Source of the DNA: Lunularia cruciata
Lineage: Eukaryota; Streptophyta; Marchantiopsida; Lunulariales; Lunulariaceae
Assembly: GCA_948567375.1 (NCBI GenBank)
Contig: OX419762.1
Span: forward strand, 54,293,034-54,357,033
Reading direction: 5' to 3'
DNA: 64,000 nucleotides
Shown: in pieces, positions 11,842-23,564 of the stretch
How positions within the stretch are numbered: position 1 is the first letter of the stretch
Layout of the letters: every line of letters begins with the position of its first letter
Notes under the pieces: generated by a model
The model's database searches: none
What the model was told of the DNA's origin: nothing
The model's input: only the letters and a program-made list of their open reading frames with translations
Translations under genes and position numbers: made by a program

Positions 11842-13799
11842 TGTGACAACCCAACAAATATCACTTTTGTAGTAATGTGTGAGTAATTGTTTGTTCCCAT
11901 AAAAATACAAGTAAGGAATGTCCAAATATAAAGCAAAATAACTAAATAATTTTTTTTATTACATCCTTAAACTCTTGGGCAAAAACAACACCTAAAAGAG
12001 GGTAGCAAACACTCATTAGAGGTTTTACTACAAATAATAGTCACTTAGTTCCAGTCCAAGTTTACATCAATTGTGATGATTCAATTGATACAAGGATGTC
12101 TACTTCACTTTGTAATTGTATTCCACTCTTCCCACAAAGGTACAACTTCCCAATTCAAAGTGACTTTGCATTAACTTCTTGTCTACAATTGCAAATGCCA
12201 AATATTGACAACACTACAGTTTGCAATGACCCTCAAGGCATTAATTCAAATATGCTTGATTTAGGATTGAACATATAGAATGGAATTCAAAGTTATAGAA
12301 TATAATATTTAACACTCCTTCACTTACAATCCAAATTTCTTCATACATTCACAAACAAAGGCATTCAACCGACACTCAAGATTAAGAAAAAATGACAAGC
12401 ACTATATCAACACTTTGCTTTATTCATCTTCTACTCACTATTGAGTACAAAACACTTTGAATGACCACTCTAATAGTCAGATTACTTGGAAGTTACAAAA
12501 ATACCTAAACTACTTAATTGTCACAAGAACTTCCACTGACATTGTAGATACAAAGCAACTCTACTTACAAAACTGCTACTTGGGTCTGTAATTGCTATTG
12601 ACTCAAATCCAATCCGTGTACTACTTCTACTTTGGCTTCCTCTCCCAAAGCACTACAAGTGACTCCTACTATTTAGTTCTACGTCTTCCTCTACTTCTGT
12701 CATATCATTAGTGTGGATTGCAATTAAAGTCATCGATATCTTATCACTATCCTCCTTCCTTACTCTAACTTTCTTTGATGGCTTGGATAACTTAGTCGAT
12801 TCCACCTTTACTTCAATGTTAAATACTTTGGATTGGGTTACTATCTACTCACTAAGAGTAGTTGCAATACTATCTACATTCTTTTTAACTAAGTCTAATA
12901 TGAGGCAAATGTCTTCTCCTACTTCTACTATTTTCTTTCTACTTGATCCCTAATATGAATTGATAAGCTATTTAGGTCTACCTTCTTTGCCTTCTTCCTA
13001 TGAGTCTCCTACACCAACAACTTCAACTTGTGCAAGTATGCTTCTCTAGCTCCACCTTGGCTCTAGTGATGAGCATCACTTTGAAATACAAAGTAATATC
13101 ACCCATTTGATCTAAAATCTCCTTCATTGATTTACCAATTTTATCAATTGCATTTGAAGTTTCTACACTTCCATCAAATGATTCTCCTCCATTACCTTAA
13201 TCTCCTCTCCGGCTCAAGATACTTGAACTTTGGCTTGCTAGACAAGGTTGTATAGGCATTATTCCTCCCAAGCTTTGCTTTCCATCTCGAACTTCCAATC
13301 CCACTCCTTCTCTATAGCAACTTGCCTTAACTTTGCAACATTTTGTTTTTGCATTTAGATTTGCGTGATATGTTACAAAAAGAAGTCAATCTACATCCTC
13401 TCCAACTTGTCTTTTGCCTTTTGTAATTCATTCTGCTCTAGGAGCTCTTCCTTTTGCCACTCCAACTTCTTTTTTCTCTAGGAGCTCTTCCTCTTGCCAC
13501 TCCAAGTACCTGCCCAACTAGTCATAGCCCTCTTGCAGATCCATCAATGTTTGTTGTTGTAACACCGCATTGACCCAAAGTACTAACCTTCATGGTATAC
13601 TTGATTCAACATCACCTTCAATTGTTGTACATATGAATTCATTGCCTTTGCCATCTACAGTTTGGTCTTCACTTTAGGATGTCCATCTTTCACCTCTTGC
13701 ATCCTCTCTTGCAGGTACACCAACAACATACATACCATACTAGACAAGTAGTTGACCCCCTACAAGATCTTGTCCTCATACTCCCCTTCTTCTTTGGAT

Positions 13800-14482
13800 T
13801 ATAACACCCATTTATGCATGTATGTGCTATTGTGATATTTAGTTTGGTATTACAAGTTCTTGAGAGATATTATATATATATATTTAAAGGATGGTTCTAT
13901 ATTAGTCATGATTAGCTAAATTTAGTCATAACTAAGATAGAAGAGACTTTACTTTAGAGAAAGTGGAAAAGATAAGCACCACTATTTTGGATTCTAGTGT
14001 ATTGACTTGGTATTATTCTTAGGTGTTTGGCTTTGAGGAAAGAGGTGAGTACTCTTGGACCCACAAGCCTTTTTCAAATTCTTTTTATAGTCCAAGGACA
14101 CCCATATAAAGTCCTTGACTTAGTGGTTGGGTCAAGATAAGACCATATGCTTATGAGAATATTCCCATGAGTATGAATATTTCTTTAAATTTTTGAATTC
14201 ATTTGACTTTTAGCCTAGTAGCTTGATTACTCCACTAATTAGTACATTTGGTGAGTAACTATTTCACAAGTATATAAACTAGGGATGAGGAGATATTCAT
14301 CATCCTATCATTTGTAACTATCTCTTTTTCATTGAGTTCTCTAGTGAGCAATGGTTTAAGTCTTACAGTGTTAGCCTTGGAAGAGTATGATGGAGTTGGG
14401 GTTCCTTGCCTTCTTAGTCCATGGTGTGCTACCATAATAGCTATTAGAGGTTCATCATGAGCAAGAGATAAGTTGGCTCATA
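13800..14482 (+). repeat. old solo LTR of the Athila-type family
   Basis: About 683 bp aligning over its full length with the 679-bp LTRs of the intact element, with TATAACACCC for the start and ...GTTGGCTCATA for the end (terminal G-to-A and C-to-T changes). The flanks are GGAT before and GGAC after, a 4-bp duplication with one transition. It sits inside element C. No internal sequence follows, so it is a solo LTR. Confidence 0.75.
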
Positions 14483-14486
14483 GGAC

Positions 14487-15887
14487 ATGACTGTCTGCAC
14501 CTTGGGCCAAAGTCATGATTGTCTTACTCCCATTTGAAGTCATTAGGAACTTTCTTTGTTGGGTTCACTTGGCTCTACATGACTTTGTTGCTTGCTCCAA
14601 TGTGAGCAAGTTCCCTATTGGAACACCATTTTTGGCTCCTCTTCCTGCTCTTCCTAGATGTCATCATCCAGCAAGTCCATGCAAGGGAAATTGATGCTTT
14701 CCATGGGCTTGATTTCTTCATGGAACTCCCAATCCAATCCAAAATCCTCTCCTTCCAAAACATCTTGCTGCACTTTGCTTTTGTGCTTGAATCTAGAATC
14801 TTGAGTGTCAACTCTTCCTCCTCTTCCAACTCTGAGTTTGACTTAGCTTCTTCTGTTCCCAACAACAAGTCCACCATTACGACAACTCAAATCAGGTTCA
14901 ATCTTCTAGTTGTCCTTTGCTTGGCTGGGGACACAACATCCTTGGGTTGTGAATGTGAACATTTTCAACTTTAGGACTATTGTTGGAATTGCCTCCTCTT
15001 CTCCCATTTTGGAGAATTGCTAATCATTCTCCCACATTTCCACCATGTAGTGCATTCCTTCAAGATTTGTGACTTGTCTTAAATCAAAATGGGAGTGGAA
15101 ATGCTCTGCCATTCTTTGGTTGTATGTAGGTTTTACCCAAGATAGAAAGGGGCTGCAAATGCTACAAATTAATGCAGTGGTAGGTCCATCCTCCATTGCA
15201 ATACCTTCTACCTCATCCTTTGGTAAAAACATCCTACCCAATTTACACTCACACCTACAAACATCATGTGGAAGAAGACAACATATTGCTTTGTAACGTA
15301 AGTGGTTTGCTCCGGCTTCATCATCACCATCATTGCTCCAATGATACTTCACCTTATGGGATCCACATAGTATCCCCCTTAGTACCATTCTTCTTTGTCA
15401 ATGTGCAGAATAATGCCTTCAACTCCTCCATTTCCTCCAAGGCATCACACTTTTGATCAAAGGTAATCCTCTTTGGCTCTCTTGCATTGTCTCTCAACAC
15501 AAGTCTCCAATTGTCTTTGTTCCAACATGTAGGATTTCTTTTTTTCTCCTCCTTTATTGGATCCTCCTCAAAATTACTAGCTTCAATGTCCTTCATGAAT
15601 CTTGGAAAACTCAGATTCCAATTCCATGCCAAGAATTTAATTGTAGTCAGGCAAGGACTTCAAACCTAGCTATGTTGTTTACTCTTTGAATGACTCAATC
15701 TCAAAAAATTAGTAGCTCCTCTTGCAAGGCATTACGACTTGATCTCTCTCACTTGGTTTTGCACATAGTAACCTTATGACTCTCCTTGCAAGATTACACA
15801 CATTAAAAGGATAAATTTGATTGAACATTGTGAAATCTTCTCTACCTAGTCTTGATTTTATAGTTCTTTGAGTTGCAATCATTCTTT
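14487..15887 (-). pseudogene. unrecognised degraded coding region of element C
   Basis: Read on the minus strand, open pieces follow one another: 15632-15354 (charged, with DALEEMEELKALFC), 15388-15020 (Cys-containing, HSHFDLRQVTNLEGMHY) and 14877-14575 (acidic, SNSELEEEEELTLKILD). They overlap or abut in different frames, as expected of one long coding region with frameshifts. I do not recognise the protein. It may be a Gag-like or host-derived product of element C. Confidence 0.3.
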
Positions 15888-16567
15888 TGTCGTGCGTATA
15901 TACATCGCTACACAACATACATCGCTACACAACATACATCGCTGTCAACATCATACACTATAGAAGCACAACTCACACATAAGTCATACATAGACTCTAA
16001 AGTGCCACAATAATCAGATTGCTTACCACTCTCAACTCAACTCAACTCAGATCAGTACTTGATCTGTCACTCTATAAACTACCAACAATTGGGCATTGAT
16101 TACAGTCAAGCCACACCCACTCACGCATAAAGAATCCAGGTGACGCTCGCCGGCCTCTGTCCACCATAGCCAGGAACTCGAAGGCTCAACATCAGAGAAG
16201 TGAGCTCTCTGGAGCTCACTTCAAAACTATACCCCCTGGACTCGAGCTAGCACTGAAACCCTAATGGTCCCACTGACGGCACACTTGACGGTGCAAATGG
16301 TGCAAAGTGACGGTGGGCCCTACCGTGAAGTCAGTACCCCAAACACAAAATCTAACTATTGGAAAGTAGTCCTTGAGAAACTGCTAGAATAACTCTAACT
16401 ACCATCACTGGAACTCCAGTGTCTGAGCATCTAGATGTGGAACTACAAATGGCGGACAGCTGTTGTGCATATATACATCGCTACACAACAGACATCGCTG
16501 TCAACATCATACAGTGTAGAAGCACAACTCACACATAAGTCATACATAGACTCTAAAGTGCCACAAT
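15888..16567 (-). repeat. B1-A2-B2 3' terminus of MT element 1
   Basis: In element order: B1 = 16567-16461 (107 bp), two bases, A2 = 16458-16012 (447 bp), B2 = 16011-15888 (124 bp). B1 and B2 are near-identical direct repeats; B2 is longer because a 17-bp unit (ATCGCTACACAACATAC) is doubled near 15903-15936. A2 is a direct repeat of the 5' block A1 at 43550-44000. The polypurine tract CTAGGGGGGCG (+ strand 16568-16578) abuts B1, not A2. Confidence 0.88.
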
Positions 16568-16734
16568 CGCCCCCCTAGTTGGCGGTTAGGTCACTCTAAC
16601 TCCAAATAGCCATCTACTCTAAGTATATGGTATACCCTCTAATGGGCAAAGATCAGGAGGCCGGGTGCTATGGAGCCCCATCGTTAGTCGCCTGTCTGCA
16701 ATCTATACCATATAAAGAATGAACTAGCTATAGG

Positions 16735-19700
16735 TCAAGTACATCTAGGACATAACCATTGTCCCTGAGGAACCACCGTGAGGGGAGGAGTCATACATGC
16801 CATATGCCATCCTCTTGAACAGCTATCACACACTAACATAGTAGCAGCTCTTCCAGAAGAGCCACATAACATACACCTCAAGCCTGCACGTACAAGTGCC
16901 AAGCTTGGGTCCATAGTACCATCAATGTTTGGAAGGTGGCATGGCGCACAATTACGCACATGATCCTTCCAAACAACACCATCACGTCCTTCTAACACAA
17001 GGACTCCAGATGGCAAAACCTCATGCACTCTCAAGATAGTGCGGCCTGTAGAAACATCAAGTGTTGTCTGCTGTAGATATACGTAGTCGCCTGGATGAAA
17101 TCAACAGATCAAGGATCTATAACCTCCTCCTTGAATGGTAGCATAGTGTAAAGTATCTCTATGCTGAGCAATTGCCAAGTTCTCAAAGGCCATCGGCATC
17201 ACTCGCCAAAAGATCTCTGCCCGCTGAGAACATGCGCTCATCCATACATCGGGGTCATCCAGGTCCAAAACTATAGTAGCATCTCGAAGAATGGCTGCAG
17301 GTAAATCTGGATCTCGTCCATAGAGTAGAAAGTATGGAGAGAAGGATGCTAAGGAGGCTTGCCGGCTGAACCAATAGCCCATGGCCACCAAGGTAACTGG
17401 AGATCCCAATCTCCCAAGTGGCCTCTCTGCAAACCATACTTTTGCAATCCTCTCTTCACCGTCTGAACCACTCTCTCTGCTAAGCCATCTGCCTCAGGGT
17501 GATCTCGAGATGTCGTACGATGATCAATCAAAGCCTTGTCACACAAGACCTGAAACTCCCCCAAGAACTCTGTACCCTGATCAGTCAAAACCTCAGCTGG
17601 TGCACCAAAATGACTAAGAAATTGATCCAAGAATGAGTAAGTTGTCCCTTCACTAGACTTGTCAGGAAGTGCCACCAACTCAATCCACTTGGAGAAGTGC
17701 TCCACCATCACCAAAACATACCGATGATGTCTCAAAGTCAGTGGTAAAGGTCCGGCAAAGTCCAAACTCCAACGGTAACCCAATCCCATGATAGGTAATG
17801 GGTGTAACTGTGGCGTAGGAGCATTGAATGATGCTCTAACTCGGTCACAAACCACACATCTGGCAACAAACTGCTGTACCTTGGTCTGCATACCGCGCCA
17901 CCAATAATGACTCTAGAGTAAGCTATATGTACGCTTTACTCCAAAATGTCCTAGCTCCTCATGAGCATGACGGACCAATTGTGGTCTCTAAGATGGAAGT
18001 AGTACTACTCGCACTCTACCATCCTCCCATACACGCAAAAGGTGTCTACCCTCCAATCTGAACCGTCTGGCTCGCTGAAGAACACGGTCTCTCCCCTTGG
18101 CCCCAACTGTGCCACCCACAACACCAGTGCGAAGATAGTCCATCACTAAGACATCATCATGAATGTCTCGCTGAACTGTACCAATATCTTCACTCTCTGG
18201 ATCTGTGACCTCAATAACTCCTCTTGTATGCGCTGAGAGAGATACCACCAAAGTCTTTGCAAATATACACAGAAAGGCCAATGCATGCCAACCTGGCACC
18301 ATCTCCTCATCTGTCTCACCATGCCAACGTGCTCCGGTCTGATCCTGATGGCTGGGACATGGGTTTCTACTCAACCCATCTGCATCACGGTTCACCACTC
18401 TAGGTCTATGAACAACCGTGAAATCATACTCCTGTAAAATCAGAGCCCATCGTGCAAGCTTCCCTGAAAGCTTGTCGGACGCCATCAACCACTTCAGCGG
18501 CTGATGATCAGTGATGAGGGTGAAGGGGTTACCAAATAGGTAACATCAGAAATGTGCTACTGCCCAAACTGCTGCCAAGCACTCTCCCTCATATGAACTA
18601 TAGTTCGCCTCCGCTGAATTGTTAGAGCGACTAGCATAGGCCACCACAAACTCCTTCTCCTCATCATCATGTTGGGTGAGCACCGCTCCAAGCCCCAACA
18701 TACTCCAATCAGTATGAACTTGAAATGGTCTTCCCCTGATCGGTCTCCTCAAAATAGGAGTAGATGTCAACCTCTCCTTGAGCTCTACAAAAGCTCTCTC
18801 ATGCTCATCTCCCCAACACCACTCTTGTGTAAGCTTGGTCAGCTTTGTAAGGCCTTGGCAATGGCACTAAATCCTCTAATAGCATAGCGGCAATAGAAGT
18901 TCACCAACCCAAGGAATGCTTGCACTCTGCTCACATCCGTAGGCCGAGGAATACATGCAATAGCCTCCACCTTGGTCTGCTGAACACCCAGTCCTCCGGG
19001 GTAGATAGTGTGACCCAAATACTCAACTTGCTCGTAGAAGAACCTACACTTCCCAGGATGTAGTTTGAGTCCATGAGATCTCAACCTCTCAAACACCTCC
19101 AACAACTGTCTCTCATGCTCCTCCACAGTAGTGCTATAAACCAAAATGTCATCAATATAGCACCGAGCAAAATCCAATCCAGCTAGGATCCTATCCATGA
19201 CCCTCTAGAACTCAGTAGGAGCGTTCTTTAACCCAAATGGTAAGAACCTCCACTGATATAACACATCCTTGACATGAGGATCAATAGCACAAAATGTTGT
19301 CTTGGGCTTATCTTCCTCCTTGATCGGCAACTGATGATATCCTGCTCGAAGATCCAAAGTAATGAAGACCTTTGCATGCCCAATCACATCAAAAATCTCC
19401 TCCGGTGTAGGCATGGCATACCAATCAGCCATGGTCTATCAGTTGATAGGACGGTAATCTCCACACATCTGCCTATCTGTATAGTTGCCATGCATATCCT
19501 TCTTGGCTGGCATCACTATCATTGATGCATACTCTCCATGTGAAATCTCCACCAAACCAGCCTCAAAAAGGTCACTACTCCGGCTCTAAATCAATGTCCT
19601 CTCCATATCACTATATCAATAAGGACGTCGGAAAACAGGTGTGTCACTAGTCAGCTCAATCCGTATACTAGGTCCTTTCAGAGCACCCAAATCCTTCATA

Positions 19701-19840
19701 CTGAAGGCAAAACAACTCGTGTGACTCCTCAAGAACCTCCAAACCCTCAGTCTTTCTTCTCCAGTAAGCTTGGGTCCAAGATCTGGCTCCCAAGTATCCT
19801 CTGTAATTGTAGTAGGAGTGGAAGACGTACTGACTGGCTG
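16735..19840 (-). pseudogene. RT-RNase H-integrase-PHD region of MT element 1
   Basis: Open pieces in order: RT (19432-19205 with [15 protein letters not shown]; 19198-18839 with [10 protein letters not shown]), RNase H (18770-18546 with HTDWSMLGLGAVLTQ; 18488-17988), integrase (17891-17349 with LDFAGPLPLTLRHH and LTDQGTEFLGEF) and the PHD finger (17034-16735). RNase H keeps the Asp of HTDWS and integrase keeps TDQGTEF, both altered in element 2. Stops, frameshifts and TAG or TGA codons break the frame, including two adjacent stops after PIN near 19440. Confidence 0.85.
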
Positions 19841-22125
19841 CTACACTAGGCCCTTGGGAGCAATAGTGTCATGCTCCCGACCACTAGAGGTCCCAACCTC
19901 TATGCAAAAAACTCCCTCCACTCTGGCTACAAGCTCCACACGTCCTCTAGCTGCATCCCATGTGGACCAAGGGTGTAATCCAAGTAGTCCACACTCACTG
20001 GATGGACTCCAAGTAGACCCCTCTCCCTAGTAGCTACTGGATGTGTCCCAAGAATACCATGTCCACTCGGTCCATCGCCCCCAGAATGTGCCTGAATCGT
20101 CTCGATAGGCACAGGGCTCACAAGTGTCCGAGTGGTGATGCCTATCAAGCGCATCCTACGCTACTCTGCCAAGCCAAGGCTCACAATCCAGGTCTGTGAG
20201 CCGGCCTGTCTCTCACTCAGGATGAACCTCTGATGGCTATTATGGTAGCGCACCATGGACTAAGAAGGCAAGGAACCCGAACTCCATCATACTCCTCCAA
20301 GGCTAACACTCCAAGATTCAAGACATTGCTCACTAGAGAACTCAATGAGAGAGATAGTTGCAAAATGAAAGGATGATGAGTACCTCCTCACCCCTTGTTT
20401 ATATACTTGTGAAATAGTTACGTACCAAAGTTACTAATTACCGTAGTAACTCAAGTTACTAGACTAAAAGTCAAGTAAAGTCAAAAAGTAGAAAGGAATA
20501 TCCATTCACATGGGCATATTCCCCTTATCTTGACCCAACCACTAAAGCAAGGATTCCTTCACATGGGCTATCCTTGGACTAAAGAAGAATCCAAAACAAA
20601 AAGGCTTGCGGGCCCAAGAGTTCTCAACTCCTTCCCCAAAGCCAAACACCTAGGAATAATACCAAGTCAACACACTAAAATCCAAAATAGTGGTGCTCAT
20701 CTTTTCTACTTCCTCTAAAGTAAGGTCCCATCTATCTTAGCTATGACTAACTTTAGCTAACCATGACTAATATAGAACCATCCTTTATCTCTATATAAAT
20801 AATATCTCTTAAGTATTTGTAATACCAAGCTAAATATCACAATACCACACACATGCACAAATGGGTGTTACAGGTCAAACAGTTCAGGTCTATAGCCTGA
20901 CCTAACACCTGATGCCTGGATGCCTCTGACACTGCTAGAACAACGGTTATACCGATGCAAAAACCCATTGCCCGCTCTCTCTCATCAGCGTTGGGCTCCA
21001 CCAATTGCTATAACTGTGAGTCCCAAACAAGTCCAGGGCCTCCCTCTCAAAAAGCATGAGAGCCTGGGAAACTCATGAGTGTGGGAAATGCGGCTCAAGG
21101 CTGTCCAACTAGGTTCACCACTGCCATAGGTGACCTATCAGCCACTACCACTATTTGAGACTGACGCCCAACATCCAAGATATCATCAACAAGAATATGG
21201 TCCAGTCGTTGAATCTCATCATAAGCACGCTATAGAACCTCTTTGGGTAAGAGGTTCGTCCACCAAAGACAAAGACGATGAGCCCGTGATCCCACTCTAG
21301 CTGCATCTAACAATACCGTAGGTCCCATCCAAGAATGGACCTGATGTGTACTCGCCACCACTCTGGTGCAAGAATCACCCATCAAAGGAACGTTCTCCAA
21401 AAGGTAAGCTGGAGAAACAGACTGATGAACCTGGAGATGTCGTAGTATCCGTAACATCTCCCAAAACACACCAGAACGAGGATCTTGAAGACCCAATCCT
21501 CTACCAGCACGTGTATGTCCCTGACATGGCCATCTAGAAATCACCAAGTGAATAGGCCCATGTCTCTCTAGGTCATGCGCCCCCAATAAGGAAATGTCTC
21601 CTGGTAGGGCCTTCTGGTAACCTCTGACTACTGACATCGGTAATAACTCCGGATACCAATAGGCCAAGTGTGCCACATGATGTAGAGAGACTCGCCTAGC
21701 AGTCTCATCGCTCTCTACATACAAGTACCTCTGTACTCGGATACCCGCCTGTAACACCGCAGCTAGTCCGGTGCTGATCCCACCAAACAACTCCAATAGG
21801 CATATCCCCTCTACTAGATACTGCCAAGCAATGAGTGTGGTATCCAGAGGTGTCAAAGCAATTGCCTCTGGAGGCTCATCCTCACACTCATCTCCTGATG
21901 GTACGAAGGCTCCACTCCAAGCCTATTGCACCAACTGATCTGCATGTTGCTACAATGCCTCCTCTGAACTCCACAATGGAATATCCAAGGTGGATGGAAC
22001 AATCCCACTTGTACTCCATAGCCGAGTGATCTCCTCTAGTACTGGAGTATCCTCTGCATGGGCGTTCCCCTCCAACAAGTCACCAGGCCAAGTAACTGCA
22101 CCGCTGAAAGCCAAAACTGATGCTG
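19841..22125 (-). pseudogene. DNA cytosine methyltransferase region of MT element 1
   Basis: The core ORF 21856-21230 keeps motif I (LELFGGISTG), motif IV (WPCQGHT, but SRW in place of SGW), motif VI (LLENVP) and motif VIII (AHRLCLWWTN, with R-to-C against element 2). The C-terminal part with the motif X region is split by a solo LTR at 20195-20872. The region ends at TAG 19843-19841, followed by CAG CCA. Scattered stops make it inactive. Confidence 0.85.
20195..20872 (-). repeat. solo LTR of the Athila-type family, TSD GGTC
   Basis: A 678-bp copy of the LTR in reverse orientation (starts TGTAACACCC at 20872, ends ...GGCTCACA at 20195). GGTC flanks both sides. The undisturbed site is visible in element 2 near 27025-27040 (CCAGGTCAAAC). 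It interrupts the motif X region of the element 1 methyltransferase. The sequence is close to that of the intact element's LTRs. Confidence 0.9.
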
Positions 22126-22733
22126 CTATGGTCCCGGACTGTAGTGAGCCAAGACTGCCACTACTAAAACATACAGGTAGGCGACATACCCATCCCTCAC
22201 CAGACTGCCAACCAGGTCTATAAGAGTCTATCTCCTCCCAATAGTCAATGCTGAAACCCATGGGGTATAACACTGCTCCCCCAACTAGCACATCATATGA
22301 CTCAGCTATTGTCACAATAGCCTGAGCTCTCACCACCGAGCTATCAGTCGGATGACCAGGCTGAACCTGGACAACAAGCTCTCCACGTGTGGTGTACTGT
22401 GTCGAACCACCACCTAGAGATGTCTGGATCTGAAATGGACACCTCTCCACATCGGTCTTCCGTAACTCTAGACCAACAACTACGGCCTTCCCCAACATAA
22501 AGGGCTACGCACCAGAGTCTAACAAGACTCTCTATGGTGTATAGACCTCCCCTGAAGGTCCCACCAAACAAAAAATCCCCCTCTGGTTATCCAATAGGAC
22601 AACACTAGGTGTAAACCGCGCTCTCTCAAAGGCCGGTCTAGCTGGCAACTCCTCTTGTCTAGCCGCTGCTGCTTGCCATAAACCACTGGTCGCTGAATGG
22701 ATCCCATGCTCCTCAACCAAGTCAGCTCCACTA
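22126..22733 (-). pseudogene. protease region of MT element 1
   Basis: It encodes the segment with LDSGA (about 22520-22530), then LRKTDVERCPFQIQ and SYDVLVGGAVLYPMGF, matching the retropepsin of element 2. A stop follows the DSG motif (GCG TAG). The upstream part of the polyprotein lies at 40239 onward, separated by the insertion of MT element 2 at the ACTA duplication (22730-22733 and 40239-40242). Confidence 0.75.
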
Positions 22734-23397
22734 TGTTGTGCGTATATACATCGCTACACAACATACATCGTTGTCAACATCATACACTATAAAAGCACAA
22801 CTCACACATAAGTCATACATAGACTCTAAAGTGCCACAATAATTAGATTGCTTAACATTCTCAACTCAACTCAACTCAGATCAGTACTTGATCTGTCACT
22901 CTGTAAACTGCCAACAACTTGGCACTGATTACAGTCAAGCCACACCCACTCAAGCATAGAGAATCCAGGTGACGCTCGCCGGCCTCTGTCCACCATAGCC
23001 AGGAACTCGAAGGCTCAACATCAGAGAAGTGAGCTCTCTGGAGCTCACTTCGAAACTATACCCCCTGGACTCGAGCTAGCCCTGAAACCCTAACGGTCCC
23101 ACTGACGGCACACTCGACGGTGCAAACGGTGCAAAGTGACGGTGGGCCCCACCGTGAAGTCAGTACCCCAAACACAAAATCTAACCGTCGGAAAGTAGTC
23201 CCTGAGAAACAGCTAGAATAACTCTAACTACCATCACTGGAACTCTAGTGTCCGAGCATCTAGATGCGGAACTACAAATGGTGTGACAGTTGTCGTGCGT
23301 ATATACATCGCTACACAACATACATCGCTGTCAACATCATACACTATAAAAGCACAACTCACACATAAGTCATACATAGACTCTAAAGTGCCACAAT
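22734..23397 (-). repeat. B1-A2-B2 3' terminus of MT element 2
   Basis: In element order: B1 = 23397-23291 (107 bp), dinucleotide AC, A2 = 23288-22841 (448 bp), B2 = 22840-22734 (107 bp). A2 matches A1 (39788-40238). B1 and B2 match each other with only a few differences. The B1/A2 join reads GCACGACA-AC-TGTCACAC, that is, the element's right end and left end placed end to end with two bases between. There is no B block at the 5' end. Confidence 0.9.
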
Positions 23398-23408
23398 CGC
23401 CCCCCTAG
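23398..23408 (-). other. polypurine tract of MT element 2
   Basis: On the minus strand it reads CTAGGGGGGCG directly before B1 (ATTGTGGCAC). In LTR elements such a tract primes plus-strand synthesis and fixes the left end of the LTR. Here it would place that end at B1, while the inserted element begins at A1. The same tract sits at 16568-16578 in element 1. Confidence 0.7.
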
Positions 23409-23564
23409 CTGGTGGTTAGGTCCCTCTAACTCCAGATAGCCATCTACTCTAAGTATATGGTATACCCTCTAATGGGCAAAGATCAGGAGGCCGGGTGCTA
23501 TGGAGCCCCATCGTTAGTCGCCTGTCTGCAATCTATACCATATAAAGAATGAACTAGCTATAGG

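Noticed and set aside
14618-14974. 118-residue + strand ORF in element C
   Set aside because: It is antisense to the more protein-like acidic frame on the minus strand.
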